A program made the translations under genes and the position numbers. The notes beneath the pieces were generated by a model. It ran no database searches and had not been told where the DNA came from. It was given only the letters and a program-made list of their open reading frames with translations. DNA of 64,000 bases, from contig NZ_JBIGIB010000001.1 of the NCBI RefSeq assembly GCF_043555935.1, forward strand, positions 992,001 through 1,056,000, read 5' to 3'. How positions within the stretch are numbered: position 1 is the first letter of the stretch; each line of letters opens with the position of its first letter. Below, piece by piece: positions 1-7,446 of this stretch. The DNA comes from Pelomonas baiyunensis. GTDB lineage: Bacteria > Pseudomonadota > Gammaproteobacteria > Burkholderiales > Burkholderiaceae_C.

Positions 1-370
1 GCAAGTCGAATGCAGAAACACTGGCCAAGGCGGGCAGAAACCACAACCAGCTCAACAAGTAGCGCACGGTGGCTTGGGGCCAGCGCAGCGGTTGTCCGTC
101 CTCCGTGACCACACGCAAGTGCCAGGTCTTCATGGCCAGCGTTTGGCCGGAGCGCGTCCAGAAGCCAATGAAGTACGCCGCCAGCACGAGAAACAGCGTG
201 ATGGCCATGCCCGTGCGGCCTTGCATCGCGTGCTGTTGGCGGGTCAGCACGCTGTAGAGAAAGCCGCTGAAGAACACCACGCCGAACAGCAGCACGCCGT
301 CGTACAGAAACGCGGCAAAGCGCCGCGCGAGGCCCGGCGGCGTCGTCGGAACCACGGCGGCCAGCGTCAT
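1..370 (-). CDS. RDD family membrane protein (partial, C-terminus off window)
   Basis: The ATG lies at 370 and the frame runs left off the window, so about 123 N-terminal residues are visible. They contain the RDD-type opening (GLARRFAAFLYDG, with the conserved Arg and Asp) in a first hydrophobic segment at about residues 14-38. A second hydrophobic segment follows at about 53-72, then the typical polar stretch AMKTWHLRVV. RDD proteins are small inner-membrane proteins of mostly unknown function; some act in ion transport. The start overlaps the stop of the DUF3106 gene by four bases (ATGA), so it is the last visible gene of the sigma-factor operon. The family call is good; the function is unknown. 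Confidence 0.82.
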   Translation of the reverse strand, partial: MTLAAVVPTTPPGLARRFAAFLYDGVLLFGVVFFSGFLYSVLTRQQHAMQGRTGMAITLFLVLAAYFIGFWTRSGQTLAMKTWHLRVVTEDGQPLRWPQATVRYLLSWLWFLPALASVSAFDL

Positions 371-1224
371 GGCCGTTCGGGTGTCGCTTGGGGGGCCTTG
401 AGCGACTTGGGCAGCAGCGTCTTGGGGTCCACCAACGCCGGGTCTGCCACCACCTTGGATTCGCCCGCCGCATGGTGGCTGGGCAAGGCGAGGCCCCGGG
501 TGATCAACACCGTTGTGGCGCCGGGTTTGGCTTGAACCAAGCTGCCCGCCACCGCCACGGGCACCACGATCTTGGGTGCGGCCGGCACGGTGTTGGACTT
601 GGTGCTGGCGTTGGCGAGCGGATTGGCTGCCGCGCCGGGGGCCTTGGCTTGGGCTTGGGCGGCCCGACGCGCTGCCGCCTTGTCCGCCAGTTCTTGGCGT
701 TTTTCGGCGGGCAGGGCCAGGTATTCCTCCCACTTGGCTTGGCGCTGATCGGCGCCTACCTGTTGTGCGACCTGGAAGGTGACGCGCGCATCGGTGCGCT
801 CGGCCGGGCTGAGGCGCGCCCAGTCCCGCATGCGTTCGTGAAGCCGTGTGAGTTCAGCCGGCGGCAAGGCGGCGAGCCGTGGGGTGGTGCTCAGCCACTT
901 GCTGCGCTGGTTGGCACTGAGGTGGTCCCAGTCCTGGGCCAGCGGTGCCAGCAGGCTGCGCTGCGCAGGGTTGAGCGCCTGCCAGGTGGGAGCTGGCGCC
1001 AACGCCGACACGGCCGGCAATGCGGCGGGTGAGGGGCGGGCGGCCAAGGGGGTGGGGGCTGCTGCGGAAGGCACGGCCGGCGCACTGGCGCTGGCGCCCT
1101 CAGGCGCGGAGGCGGCGTCATTGGCCTGCGCGAAAGCAGAAAACCCTGCGGCGCTGAGCAGCAAGGTCAGGAAGCAAGGCAGGGCGATTGCCGCAGGCGA
1201 CTTGGCGGCTCGAGTCATGGGCAT
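367..1224 (-). CDS. DUF3106 family exported protein
   Basis: About 285 residues from ATG 1224, four bases after the stop of the DUF3619 gene; a second in-frame ATG is at 1218. The N-terminus reads as a Sec signal peptide (Arg/Lys start, hydrophobic core, AFAQA cleavage region). An Ala/Pro/Ser-rich linker follows, then the DUF3106 core at about residues 85-190. The core has repeated helices of the pattern W..L...QR..L.PL...W..L....R..WL, which resemble periplasmic helical stress proteins only in general style. The C-terminal third is low-complexity Ala/Pro/Lys. A periplasmic location is inferred. Co-transcription with an ECF sigma factor suggests an envelope-sensing role, but no function is established. 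Confidence 0.82.
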   Translation of the reverse strand: MPMTRAAKSPAAIALPCFLTLLLSAAGFSAFAQANDAASAPEGASASAPAVPSAAAPTPLAARPSPAALPAVSALAPAPTWQALNPAQRSLLAPLAQDWDHLSANQRSKWLSTTPRLAALPPAELTRLHERMRDWARLSPAERTDARVTFQVAQQVGADQRQAKWEEYLALPAEKRQELADKAAARRAAQAQAKAPGAAANPLANASTKSNTVPAAPKIVVPVAVAGSLVQAKPGATTVLITRGLALPSHHAAGESKVVADPALVDPKTLLPKSLKAPQATPERP

Positions 1225-1228
1225 CCGG

Positions 1229-1708
1229 TCATTCTTGTCCGTCCCGCAGGAATTCCGCGAAACCCGGGTCGCGGAAGGCATCCGGCGGCAGTTGGTCACT
1301 CAGCAAGGCCGTGTCCACTTCACCGGCCGCCACGATTTGCTGGTGCAGGCGGCTTTGCTGCATCAACACGAGGCCGGCCAGCAGGGCCAGCAGGGGCAGG
1401 GCAGAAATCAGCTTGGCCCACAGGCCGCGTTCGTCACCTGCGGGGCGGCCTGCACCACCTTGCAGCGCGAGCGTGGCGCCCATTTGCACCGTGGTGGTGC
1501 TCGATGCGGCAGCGGCCACGTGAGCCTGGGCGGCGCGGGCTTGGGCGGCGCGTTGCAGCGCCTGCTCACGGGCGAATCGCAAGCGTTCCGTCACATCGTG
1601 GGGCAATGCGGCCTGTTGCTCGCTCAAGTGCGCGGCAACGCGGCGGCCGAATTCGGAAACGCGGGTTTCCAGAACGTCCTCGCGGGTGGTGTGGTTCGAC
1701 TTGTTCAT
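1229..1708 (-). CDS. DUF3619 family single-pass membrane protein (possible anti-sigma factor)
   Basis: This 159-residue protein overlaps the end of the sigma-factor gene by four bases (ATGA), so the two are likely translationally coupled. Residues 1-90 are a polar, Ala/Arg/Gln-rich cytoplasmic-type region. One clear membrane segment (LISALPLLALLAGLVLM) lies at about residues 100-117, and a short acidic tail follows (LPPDAFRDPGFAEFL). Size, topology and position directly after an ECF sigma gene are those of an anti-sigma factor. No zinc-finger HxxxCxxC motif is visible, so that role is inference only. The family assignment to DUF3619 rests on the DPGF/EFL ending and overall layout. Confidence 0.8.
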   Translation of the reverse strand: MNKSNHTTREDVLETRVSEFGRRVAAHLSEQQAALPHDVTERLRFAREQALQRAAQARAAQAHVAAAASSTTTVQMGATLALQGGAGRPAGDERGLWAKLISALPLLALLAGLVLMQQSRLHQQIVAAGEVDTALLSDQLPPDAFRDPGFAEFLRDGQE

Positions 1709-2271
1709 AGCGTGATCCCCTTGGCCTTCAGTGATTTCGCCAGGGCATGGACGGCGCGGGAGCAGTGCGTTTTCACACTTCCCTCCGAGCAGCCCATGAC
1801 CGAAGCGGTCTCTGCGACATCCAACTCCTCCCAGTAACGCAGGAGGAAGGCTTCGCGTTGACGCGCCGGCAGTTGCTCCACTTCGGCTTCGATGGATTGC
1901 AAGATTTGTGCGCGGCTGACTTCGTCGGCGGCACTTTCGGCGCCCAAAGCGCCGTCACGGGATTCGAGGATTTCGAGCAGGTCGAAGTCGCCGTCTCCGT
2001 CGCCGCCTTCAAAGTCCGACATGTTGGTCAGGACGGCGTTGCGCGTTTTCTGCCGGCGGAAGTAGTCCATCGTTGCGTTGGACAGAATCCGCTGGAACAA
2101 CAACGGCAATTCAGCCGCGGGCCGGTCGAAATAGTTTTCGGCCAGCTTGATCATGGCGTCCTGAACGATGTCGAGTGCCGCATCGTCGTCGCGCACCAGG
2201 TACGCCGTGCGTTTGAACGCTCGACGGTCGACGGTGCGCAGGAATTCGTTGAGTTCTTTGTCGGTGGCCAA
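1705..2271 (-). CDS. ECF-type RNA polymerase sigma factor
   Basis: A 188-residue sigma-70 family protein starting at TTG 2271 (GGAAG about 10 bases upstream). Region 2 is visible at about residues 15-80: the helix DALDIVQDAMIKLA, then LFQRILSNATMDYFRRQKTR for -10 recognition. A variable acidic linker (GGDGDGDFDLLEILESRDG) follows. Region 4 is at about 130-185: LPARQREAFLLRYWEELDVAE, then the helix-turn-helix MGCSEGSVKTHCSRAVHAL. It is divergent from ilvB and heads a unit with the DUF3619, DUF3106 and RDD genes. The stimulus and regulon cannot be read from the sequence. The unusually acidic linker is a feature of this subgroup. Confidence 0.92.
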   Translation of the reverse strand: MATDKELNEFLRTVDRRAFKRTAYLVRDDDAALDIVQDAMIKLAENYFDRPAAELPLLFQRILSNATMDYFRRQKTRNAVLTNMSDFEGGDGDGDFDLLEILESRDGALGAESAADEVSRAQILQSIEAEVEQLPARQREAFLLRYWEELDVAETASVMGCSEGSVKTHCSRAVHALAKSLKAKGITL

Positions 2272-2500
2272 GGCGAGGGAGCTTCCGGACAGCAGCGCGG
2301 ATTATGGCATTCGTCTTATACGAAGGCTCGAAGGTTTTTGCTGGGCATAATGCTGCTTCGCACAAAGAGTCAATGCTCTCTCCATGGCCGCCCGACTGGG
2401 GCCCCACTGGCTGACTGCGCAGGTTCCGAATCCGCCTCACGAGGGCGAGAAGAGGGGCACCAATGGTTTTTCGTTAGAGAAATTCACAGAGGTTCGAAAA
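2272..2500. promoter_or_regulatory. Divergent regulatory region between the sigma operon and ilvB
   Basis: This 229-base gap must hold the promoters of both units. Visible elements are a perfect inverted repeat TTCGT-CTTAT-ACGAA at 2310-2324 and a -10-like CATAAT at 2346-2351 facing ilvB. An AGAGG ribosome-binding site at 2487-2491 fixes the ilvB start at 2501. No leader peptide rich in Ile, Leu or Val is obvious. Confidence 0.45.
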
Positions 2501-4285
2501 ATGGACATGTCTGCCGCTGATACGAAGCGCGCCGCCCTGGCGCAACAAGCTTCCACTACCCAATCCTCCACCGCGGAGCTCAATGGCTCCGAGATCCTCG
2601 TTCGCTGCCTGCAGGCCGAAGGGGTGCGTCACCTTTGGGGTTACCCCGGTGGCGCGGTGCTCTACATCTACGACGCGCTGTACAAGCAAGACAGCATCCA
2701 GCACGTGCTGGTGCGTCACGAACAAGCGGCCGTTCATGCCGCAGACGGCTTTGCCCGGGCTTCGGGTGACGTGGGCGTGGCGCTGGTGACCTCCGGCCCG
2801 GGTGTGACGAACGCCATCACCGGCATCGCCACCGCTTACATGGACTCGATCCCGATGGTCATCATCACGGGTCAGGTCCCGACGCCGGCCATCGGCCTGG
2901 ACGCCTTCCAGGAATGCGACACCGTCGGCATCACGCGCCCCATCGTCAAGCACAACTTCCTGGTGAAGGATGTGCGCGATCTGGCGCTGACGATGAAGAA
3001 GGCCTTTCACATCGCCCGCACCGGCCGCCCCGGTCCGGTCGTGGTGGACATCCCGAAGGACGTCTCGCTCGCCAAGACCACCTTCAGCTACCCGGACCGC
3101 ATCGAGATGCGCTCCTACAACCCGGTGAAGAAGGGCCACAGCGGCCAGATCCGCAAGGCGGTGCAGTTGCTGCTGCAAGCCAAGCGGCCCTACATCTACA
3201 CGGGTGGCGGTGTCATTCTGGGTGAAGCGACGGCTGAACTGCGCCAGCTGGTCGACCTGCTGGGCTTCCCCTGCACGAACACGCTGATGGGCCTGGGCGC
3301 CATGCCAGGCACCGATCCGCGCTTCCTGGGCATGCTGGGCATGCACGGCACCTACGAGGCCAACATGACCATGCAGCACTGCGATGTGCTGCTGGCCGTG
3401 GGCGCGCGCTTCGACGACCGCGTGATTGGCAACCCCAAGCACTTCGGGTCGGTGGAGCGCAAGATCATTCACGTGGACATCGACCCTTCGTCGATCTCCA
3501 AGCGCGTGCGCGTGGACATCCCCATCGTGGGCGATGTGAAGGACGTGCTGCAGGAGCTGATTGCGCAGATCAAGGAAGCGCAGGCCAAGCCGGATGCCGA
3601 CGCCTTGAACGCGTGGTGGAACCAGGTCAATGAATGGCGCCGCAAGGAGTGCCTGGTCTTCAAGGACTCGACCGAGGTCATCAAGCCGCAAATGGTGGTG
3701 GACACGCTGTGGAAGCTGACCCGCGACCGCGACACCTACATCACGTCCGACGTCGGCCAGCACCAGATGTGGGCGGCGCAGTACTACAAGTTCGACGAGC
3801 CGCGCCGCTGGATCAACTCCGGTGGCCTGGGCACGATGGGCGTGGGCCTGCCGTACGCGATGGGCATCAAGCTGGCCAAGCCGGAATCGGATGTGTTTTG
3901 CATCACCGGCGAGGGCAGCATCCAGATGTGCATCCAGGAGCTGTCGACCTGCTTCCAGTACAAGACGCCGGTCAAGATTGTCTCGCTGAACAACCGCTAC
4001 CTCGGCATGGTTCGCCAGTGGCAGCAGCTCGATTACGAGGGTCGCTACTCGCACAGCTACATGGATGCGCTGCCCAACTTCGTGAAGCTGGCCGAGGCCT
4101 ACGGTCACGTGGGCATCCTGGTCGAGAAGCCCAGTGACGTGGAAGGCGCGCTCAAGGAAGCCATGCGCCTGAAGGACCGCACGGTGTTCCTCGACATCCG
4201 CACCGATCCGACCGAGAACGTCTGGCCCATGGTCAAGGCGGGCAAGGGCATCTCGGAAATGCTGCTGGGCTCGGAAGACCTGTGA
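2501..4285 (+). CDS. ilvB: Acetolactate synthase large subunit
   Basis: 594 residues; the thiamine-diphosphate enzyme that condenses pyruvate with pyruvate or 2-oxobutyrate, the first common step to Val, Leu and Ile. The N-terminal PYR domain has the catalytic-Glu region VLVRHEQAAVHAADG. A central FAD/nucleotide-fold domain follows. The C-terminal PP domain has the ThDP/Mg motif as GEGSIQMCIQEL...NN, with Glu where most families have Asp (GDGS); I believe this is usual in betaproteobacterial enzymes. The start at 2501 is chosen because AGAGG lies 9 bases upstream and earlier in-frame codons give a non-homologous extension. ilvH and ilvC follow on the same strand. Confidence 0.97.
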   Translation: MDMSAADTKRAALAQQASTTQSSTAELNGSEILVRCLQAEGVRHLWGYPGGAVLYIYDALYKQDSIQHVLVRHEQAAVHAADGFARASGDVGVALVTSGPGVTNAITGIATAYMDSIPMVIITGQVPTPAIGLDAFQECDTVGITRPIVKHNFLVKDVRDLALTMKKAFHIARTGRPGPVVVDIPKDVSLAKTTFSYPDRIEMRSYNPVKKGHSGQIRKAVQLLLQAKRPYIYTGGGVILGEATAELRQLVDLLGFPCTNTLMGLGAMPGTDPRFLGMLGMHGTYEANMTMQHCDVLLAVGARFDDRVIGNPKHFGSVERKIIHVDIDPSSISKRVRVDIPIVGDVKDVLQELIAQIKEAQAKPDADALNAWWNQVNEWRRKECLVFKDSTEVIKPQMVVDTLWKLTRDRDTYITSDVGQHQMWAAQYYKFDEPRRWINSGGLGTMGVGLPYAMGIKLAKPESDVFCITGEGSIQMCIQELSTCFQYKTPVKIVSLNNRYLGMVRQWQQLDYEGRYSHSYMDALPNFVKLAEAYGHVGILVEKPSDVEGALKEAMRLKDRTVFLDIRTDPTENVWPMVKAGKGISEMLLGSEDL

Positions 4286-4449
4286 GCGACTGAAGCCGCA
4301 GGCTCTGGCGCGCGTTACCGCGCGCGCTGGGGCCGGTGGCAGATGGCGAACGCAGCCGACGAAGGCAATCCTCCTCAACGATTCGAACCCGCTGCCAAGG
4401 TCCGTCGGTTACCGCCGCCGGCACTGAAGAGCGCGAAGGACGACATCCC
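4286..4449 (+). promoter_or_regulatory. Structured ilvB-ilvH spacer, candidate cis-regulatory RNA
   Basis: This 164-base spacer is long for genes of one enzyme. It holds a GC hairpin (GCGCGCG 4308-4314 with CGCGCGC 4321-4327) without a T-tract. Two interleaved complementary pairs are also visible: GGCAG 4338-4342 with CTGCC 4392-4396, and CCGACG 4356-4361 with CGTCGG 4403-4408, which could form a pseudoknot. A conserved RNA called the ilvH motif has been described in betaproteobacteria upstream of ilvH. Position and taxon match, but I cannot confirm its consensus here. Confidence 0.4.
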
Positions 4450-4941
4450 ATGAAACACATCATTGCTTTGCTCATTGAGAACGAGCCGGGTGCGCTGTCG
4501 CGCGTCGTGGCCCTGTTCTCGGCTCGGGGCTACAACATTGAGAGCCTGACGGTGGCGCCGACGGAAGACCCGTCGCTGTCACGCATGACCATCGTGACCA
4601 CCGGGTCCGACGAGGTCATCGAGCAGATCACCAAGCACCTGAACCGCCTCATCGAAGTGGTGAAGGTGGTGGACCTCACCGAAGGCAACTACACCGAGCG
4701 TGAGCTGATGCTCATCAAGGTGCGCGCGGTGGGCAAGGAGCGCGAGGAAATCAAGCGCACCGCCGACATCTTCCGCGGCCGCGTGATCGACGTGACCGAG
4801 AAGACCTACACCATCGAATTGACCGGCGACGCGAGCAAGCTCGACGCCTTCATCGACGCGATCGACCGCGCAGCGATCCTCGAAACTGTCCGCACCGGTG
4901 CCAGCGGCATCGGCCGCGGTGAGCGCATCCTGCGCGTCTGA
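4450..4941 (+). CDS. ilvH: Acetolactate synthase small (regulatory) subunit
   Basis: 163 residues, the full length for IlvH/IlvN of this group. The N-terminal ACT domain (residues 1-80) starts HIIALLIENEPGALSRVVALFSARGYNIESLTV, the valine-binding fold with the conserved N-E-x-G-A turn. The C-terminal half (ERELMLIKV...VTEKTYTIELTGDASKLDAFI) matches the second ferredoxin-like domain. It binds IlvB, activates it and gives valine feedback inhibition. The start at 4450 is preceded by GAAGGACGA. ilvC begins 48 bases downstream. Confidence 0.97.
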   Translation: MKHIIALLIENEPGALSRVVALFSARGYNIESLTVAPTEDPSLSRMTIVTTGSDEVIEQITKHLNRLIEVVKVVDLTEGNYTERELMLIKVRAVGKEREEIKRTADIFRGRVIDVTEKTYTIELTGDASKLDAFIDAIDRAAILETVRTGASGIGRGERILRV

Positions 4942-4989
4942 TCGACGCGTCCGACCCTTCTTTCAAGTTTTTTCCTGGAGCGACCCAAC

Positions 4990-6006
4990 ATGAACGTCTA
5001 CTACGACAAGGACGCCGATCTCAGCCTCATCAAGGGCAAGAACGTCACCATCATCGGCTACGGCTCACAAGGCCACGCCCACGCGCAAAACCTGAACGAC
5101 AGCGGCTGCAAGGTCACGGTCGCTCTGCGTCGCGGCGGCGCGTCGTGGTCCAAGGCCGAAGGCGCGGGCCTGAAGGTCGCCGAGATCGCCGAAGCCGTGA
5201 AGTCGGCTGACGTGGTCATGATCCTGCTGCCCGACGAGCAGATCGCCGACGTGTACAACAAGGAAGTCGCCCCCAACCTGAAGGCGGGCGCTTCGCTGGC
5301 CTTTGCCCACGGCTTCAACGTGCACTACGGCCAGGTGCAGCCGCGCGCTGACATCGACGTCTGGATGGTTGCCCCCAAGGCCCCCGGCCACACCGTGCGC
5401 GGCACCTACCGCCAGGGTGGCGGCGTGCCTCACCTGATCGCCGTCTACCAAGACACCACCGGCAAGGCCCGTGACCTGGCCCTGAGCTACGCCGCAGCCA
5501 ACGGCGGCGGCAAGGCCGGCATCATCGAAACCTCGTTCCGTGAAGAGACCGAGACCGACCTGTTCGGCGAGCAGGCCGTGCTGTGCGGCGGCGCGGTCGA
5601 GCTGATCAAGGCAGGCTTCGAGACGCTGACGGAAGCTGGCTACGCCCCCGAGATGGCCTACTTCGAGTGCCTGCACGAGCTCAAGCTCATCGTGGACCTG
5701 ATCTACGAAGGCGGCATCGGCAACATGAACTACTCGATCTCGAACAACGCCGAGTACGGTGAGTACGTGACCGGCCCGAAGGTCGTGACCGAATCCACGA
5801 AGAACGCGATGCGCCAGTGCCTGAAGGACATCCAGACCGGCGAATACGCCAAGTCCTTCATCCTGGAGAACAAGGCTGGCGCCCCCACGCTGATCAGCCG
5901 CCGCCGCCTGACGGCCGAGCACCCGATCGAGCAGGTTGGCGCCAAGCTGCGCGACATGATGCCCTGGATCAAGGCCAACAAGCTGGTCGACAAGGCCAAG
6001 AACTGA
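4990..6006 (+). CDS. ilvC: Ketol-acid reductoisomerase (NADP+), class I
   Basis: 338 residues, typical of the short class I enzyme. It isomerises and reduces acetolactate or acetohydroxybutyrate with Mg2+ and NADPH, the second step of Val/Leu/Ile synthesis. The Rossmann motif GYGSQGHAHAQNL is at about residues 18-30. The C-terminal knotted domain has the metal ligands in ETDLFGEQAVLCGG (Asp and Glu) and the later FECLHELKLIVDLIYEGG helix. A CTGGAG ribosome-binding site lies 9 bases before ATG 4990. A strong terminator follows, so this ends the ilvBHC unit. Confidence 0.98.
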   Translation: MNVYYDKDADLSLIKGKNVTIIGYGSQGHAHAQNLNDSGCKVTVALRRGGASWSKAEGAGLKVAEIAEAVKSADVVMILLPDEQIADVYNKEVAPNLKAGASLAFAHGFNVHYGQVQPRADIDVWMVAPKAPGHTVRGTYRQGGGVPHLIAVYQDTTGKARDLALSYAAANGGGKAGIIETSFREETETDLFGEQAVLCGGAVELIKAGFETLTEAGYAPEMAYFECLHELKLIVDLIYEGGIGNMNYSISNNAEYGEYVTGPKVVTESTKNAMRQCLKDIQTGEYAKSFILENKAGAPTLISRRRLTAEHPIEQVGAKLRDMMPWIKANKLVDKAKN

Positions 6007-6028
6007 TCGCCCTTGTCGGGCAATAGCA

Positions 6029-6053
6029 AGGCCGGCGCATGCCGGCCTTTTTT
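6029..6053 (+). terminator. Intrinsic terminator after ilvC
   Basis: Eight-base-pair stem AGGCCGGC (6029-6036) with GCCGGCCT (6041-6048), loop GCAT, then a run of T. It also lies just before the end of the convergent NIPSNAP gene. Confidence 0.92.
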
Positions 6054-6056
6054 CAT

Positions 6057-6392
6057 TCAGAGCCGATGGTTGGCGCGTAGCGCATCCACGGCCTCTTGGG
6101 GCAGCCAGAGCAGCGTGTTCAGGTAGGTCTCCAGGCAGTCCACCAGCGTTTGGCGTGGCCCCTCGCGCCAGATGGTCGAGCCGTAGAAGGCGTCTTGTTG
6201 GGCGGTGAGTTGTTCGCGGCTGTCGAAGGCGCGGATCAGGAAGAAGCTCTCTTCCTCGTGATCCGAACGCCCGAAGGCCACCACGTCCATGCCGCTGGCC
6301 TGCACCAAGGGCAACGCCTGCTTCACGGCGGTGGTGAAGCGCTCGGCACAGCCGGGCTTCAGGCGGTAGGTGCGAACTTCGATCAGCTTCAA
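6057..6392 (-). CDS. NIPSNAP family protein
   Basis: A small soluble alpha/beta-barrel-type protein of about 111 residues: LKLIEVRTYRLKPG at the start, then VVAFGRSDHEEESFFLIRAFDSREQL in the middle. It looks like a dimeric ferredoxin-like NIPSNAP domain, whose function in bacteria is unknown. I place the start at TTG 6392 because AGGAAA (6401-6406 reversed) sits 8 bases upstream and the NIPSNAP core begins there. An ATG at 6434 would add 14 residues of unlikely sequence. It stands alone on the minus strand between ilvC and pssA, where many Burkholderiales carry psd. Confidence 0.78.
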   Translation of the reverse strand: MKLIEVRTYRLKPGCAERFTTAVKQALPLVQASGMDVVAFGRSDHEEESFFLIRAFDSREQLTAQQDAFYGSTIWREGPRQTLVDCLETYLNTLLWLPQEAVDALRANHRL

Positions 6393-6466
6393 GGTGGTGC
6401 TTTCCTGTCGTTTTCGACATGCTAGGTCCGGCATTTGCCGGGATCTGTCAGCTATCCTGACGCCCT
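6393..6466. promoter_or_regulatory. NIPSNAP/pssA divergent promoter region
   Basis: Contains the inverted repeat CCGGCA-TT-TGCCGG (6428-6441) and a -10-like TATCCT at 6453-6458, only 8 bases before the pssA ATG. No Shine-Dalgarno is seen before that ATG, so pssA mRNA may be leaderless. Confidence 0.4.
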
Positions 6467-7291
6467 ATGACCCCTGACTCCCTCGAGGACGACGAGCCCA
6501 GCACGTCGGTCCGCCCCCGCCGCAAAGGCATCTACGCCTTGCCGAACTCGATCACCCTGGGCGCCTTGTTCAGCGCCTTCTACGCCATCGTCATGGCCAT
6601 GAACGGCCGCTTCGAGGTGGCCTGCGTGGCCATCTTTGCCGCCGCCATCCTGGACAGCCTGGATGGCCGTGTGGCGCGCATGACCAACACGCAGTCGGCC
6701 TTCGGCGAGCAGATGGACAGCCTGTCGGACATGGTGGCCTTTGGCGCGGCGCCGGCGCTCATCGTCTACATGTGGGCGCTGAAGGACATGGGCAAGCCGG
6801 GCTGGATTCCGGCCTTTGTGTACATCGCTGGGGCGGCGTTGCGCCTGGCGCGCTTCAACGTGAACATCGGTGTGGTGGACAAGCGCTACTTCCAGGGCCT
6901 GCCCAGCCCCGCCGCTGCGGCGCTGGTCATCGGCCTGATCTGGGCCGTGGTGGACCAGGCCAACTACTCTGGCGTGAAGGCGGGTAGTTGGGAGTCGTGG
7001 GCGGCTTACGGCATCACCTTGTTCGCCGGGCTTTCGATGGTGACGAATGCTCCGTTCTACAGCTTTAAAGTCTTCGACAGGAGGCGCTCCGTGCCCTTCG
7101 TGGTGCTGGTCATGATCATGCTCGGCATCGGTCTGGCGGCGCTCGATCCATCGCGAGTTCTCTTCGGTGTCTTCTGTGTTTACGGGCTTTCGGGCTATGT
7201 CATCTACGGCTGGCGCAAGGCCAAGGGAAAGCCGGTTTCGGTCATCTCCACCAGCACCGACGAGCCCGACGAGCGCGGCTTGCACCAGTAA
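6467..7291 (+). CDS. pssA: CDP-diacylglycerol-serine O-phosphatidyltransferase (phosphatidylserine synthase)
   Basis: 274 residues of the CDP-alcohol phosphotransferase family. The signature DG-x2-AR-x8-G-x3-D-x3-D is complete (DGRVARM...FGEQMDSLSD, about residues 67-88). About six to eight hydrophobic segments follow. The protein makes phosphatidylserine from CDP-diacylglycerol and serine in the inner membrane; decarboxylation by Psd then gives phosphatidylethanolamine. No psd is in the window. The 3' end overlaps the presumed leu promoter. Confidence 0.95.
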   Translation: MTPDSLEDDEPSTSVRPRRKGIYALPNSITLGALFSAFYAIVMAMNGRFEVACVAIFAAAILDSLDGRVARMTNTQSAFGEQMDSLSDMVAFGAAPALIVYMWALKDMGKPGWIPAFVYIAGAALRLARFNVNIGVVDKRYFQGLPSPAAAALVIGLIWAVVDQANYSGVKAGSWESWAAYGITLFAGLSMVTNAPFYSFKVFDRRRSVPFVVLVMIMLGIGLAALDPSRVLFGVFCVYGLSGYVIYGWRKAKGKPVSVISTSTDEPDERGLHQ

Positions 7292-7307
7292 GCATTCGTG
7301 CTAGATT
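7280..7307 (+). promoter_or_regulatory. Candidate promoter of the leu leader
   Basis: TTGCAC (7280-7285) and TAGATT (7302-7307) are separated by 16 bases and end 8 bases before the leader ATG. This would make the leader peptide mRNA nearly leaderless. The -35 box lies inside the end of pssA. Confidence 0.4.
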
Positions 7308-7315
7308 CCCAACCC

Positions 7316-7375
7316 ATGGACCGCGCCGCGCAATTCGCCCTGCTACTAGCCCTAGAGGAACTTCGGGTTCGCTAG
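7316..7375 (+). CDS. leuL: leu operon leader peptide (attenuator)
   Basis: A 19-codon open frame encodes MDRAAQFALLLALEELRVR and stops at TAG 7373. Five of 19 residues are leucine. Three of them use CTA, which looks rare in the flanking genes, clustered as CTG-CTA-CTA-GCC-CTA; a CTT follows. A strong terminator lies 33 bases after the stop and leuA follows. This is the layout of a classical leucine attenuator, in which ribosome stalling at Leu codons prevents terminator formation. The peptide itself has no other expected function. The call is inference from sequence pattern and position. Confidence 0.75.
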   Translation: MDRAAQFALLLALEELRVR

Positions 7376-7446
7376 TCAGTCGCGCACGCACGCTCTTCTT
7401 GACCTTTAACGGCCCGATTGCAACCGCAGCGGGCCGTTCTTGTTTT
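7352..7446 (+). promoter_or_regulatory. leu attenuator: leader hairpin and terminator
   Basis: The leader stop codon lies in a hairpin made of CTAG (7352-7355) with CTAG (7372-7375) and GAAC (7358-7361) with GTTC (7367-7370), loop TTCGG. Downstream is a nine-base-pair terminator stem AACGGCCCG (7408-7416) with CGGGCCGTT (7430-7438) and the T-rich tract CTTGTTTT. I did not find an unambiguous antiterminator pairing by eye. Confidence 0.7.
7408..7446 (+). terminator. Attenuator terminator before leuA
   Basis: Perfect nine-base-pair stem with a 13-base loop followed by TTCTTGTTTT. It precedes leuA, so it acts within the leader and not at the end of an operon. Confidence 0.85.

Noticed and set aside
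2474..4378. Open frame of 634 codons antisense to ilvB
   Set aside because: The composition is His/Val/Arg-rich in the manner of high-GC antisense frames, with no recognisable domain. The opposite strand encodes full IlvB.
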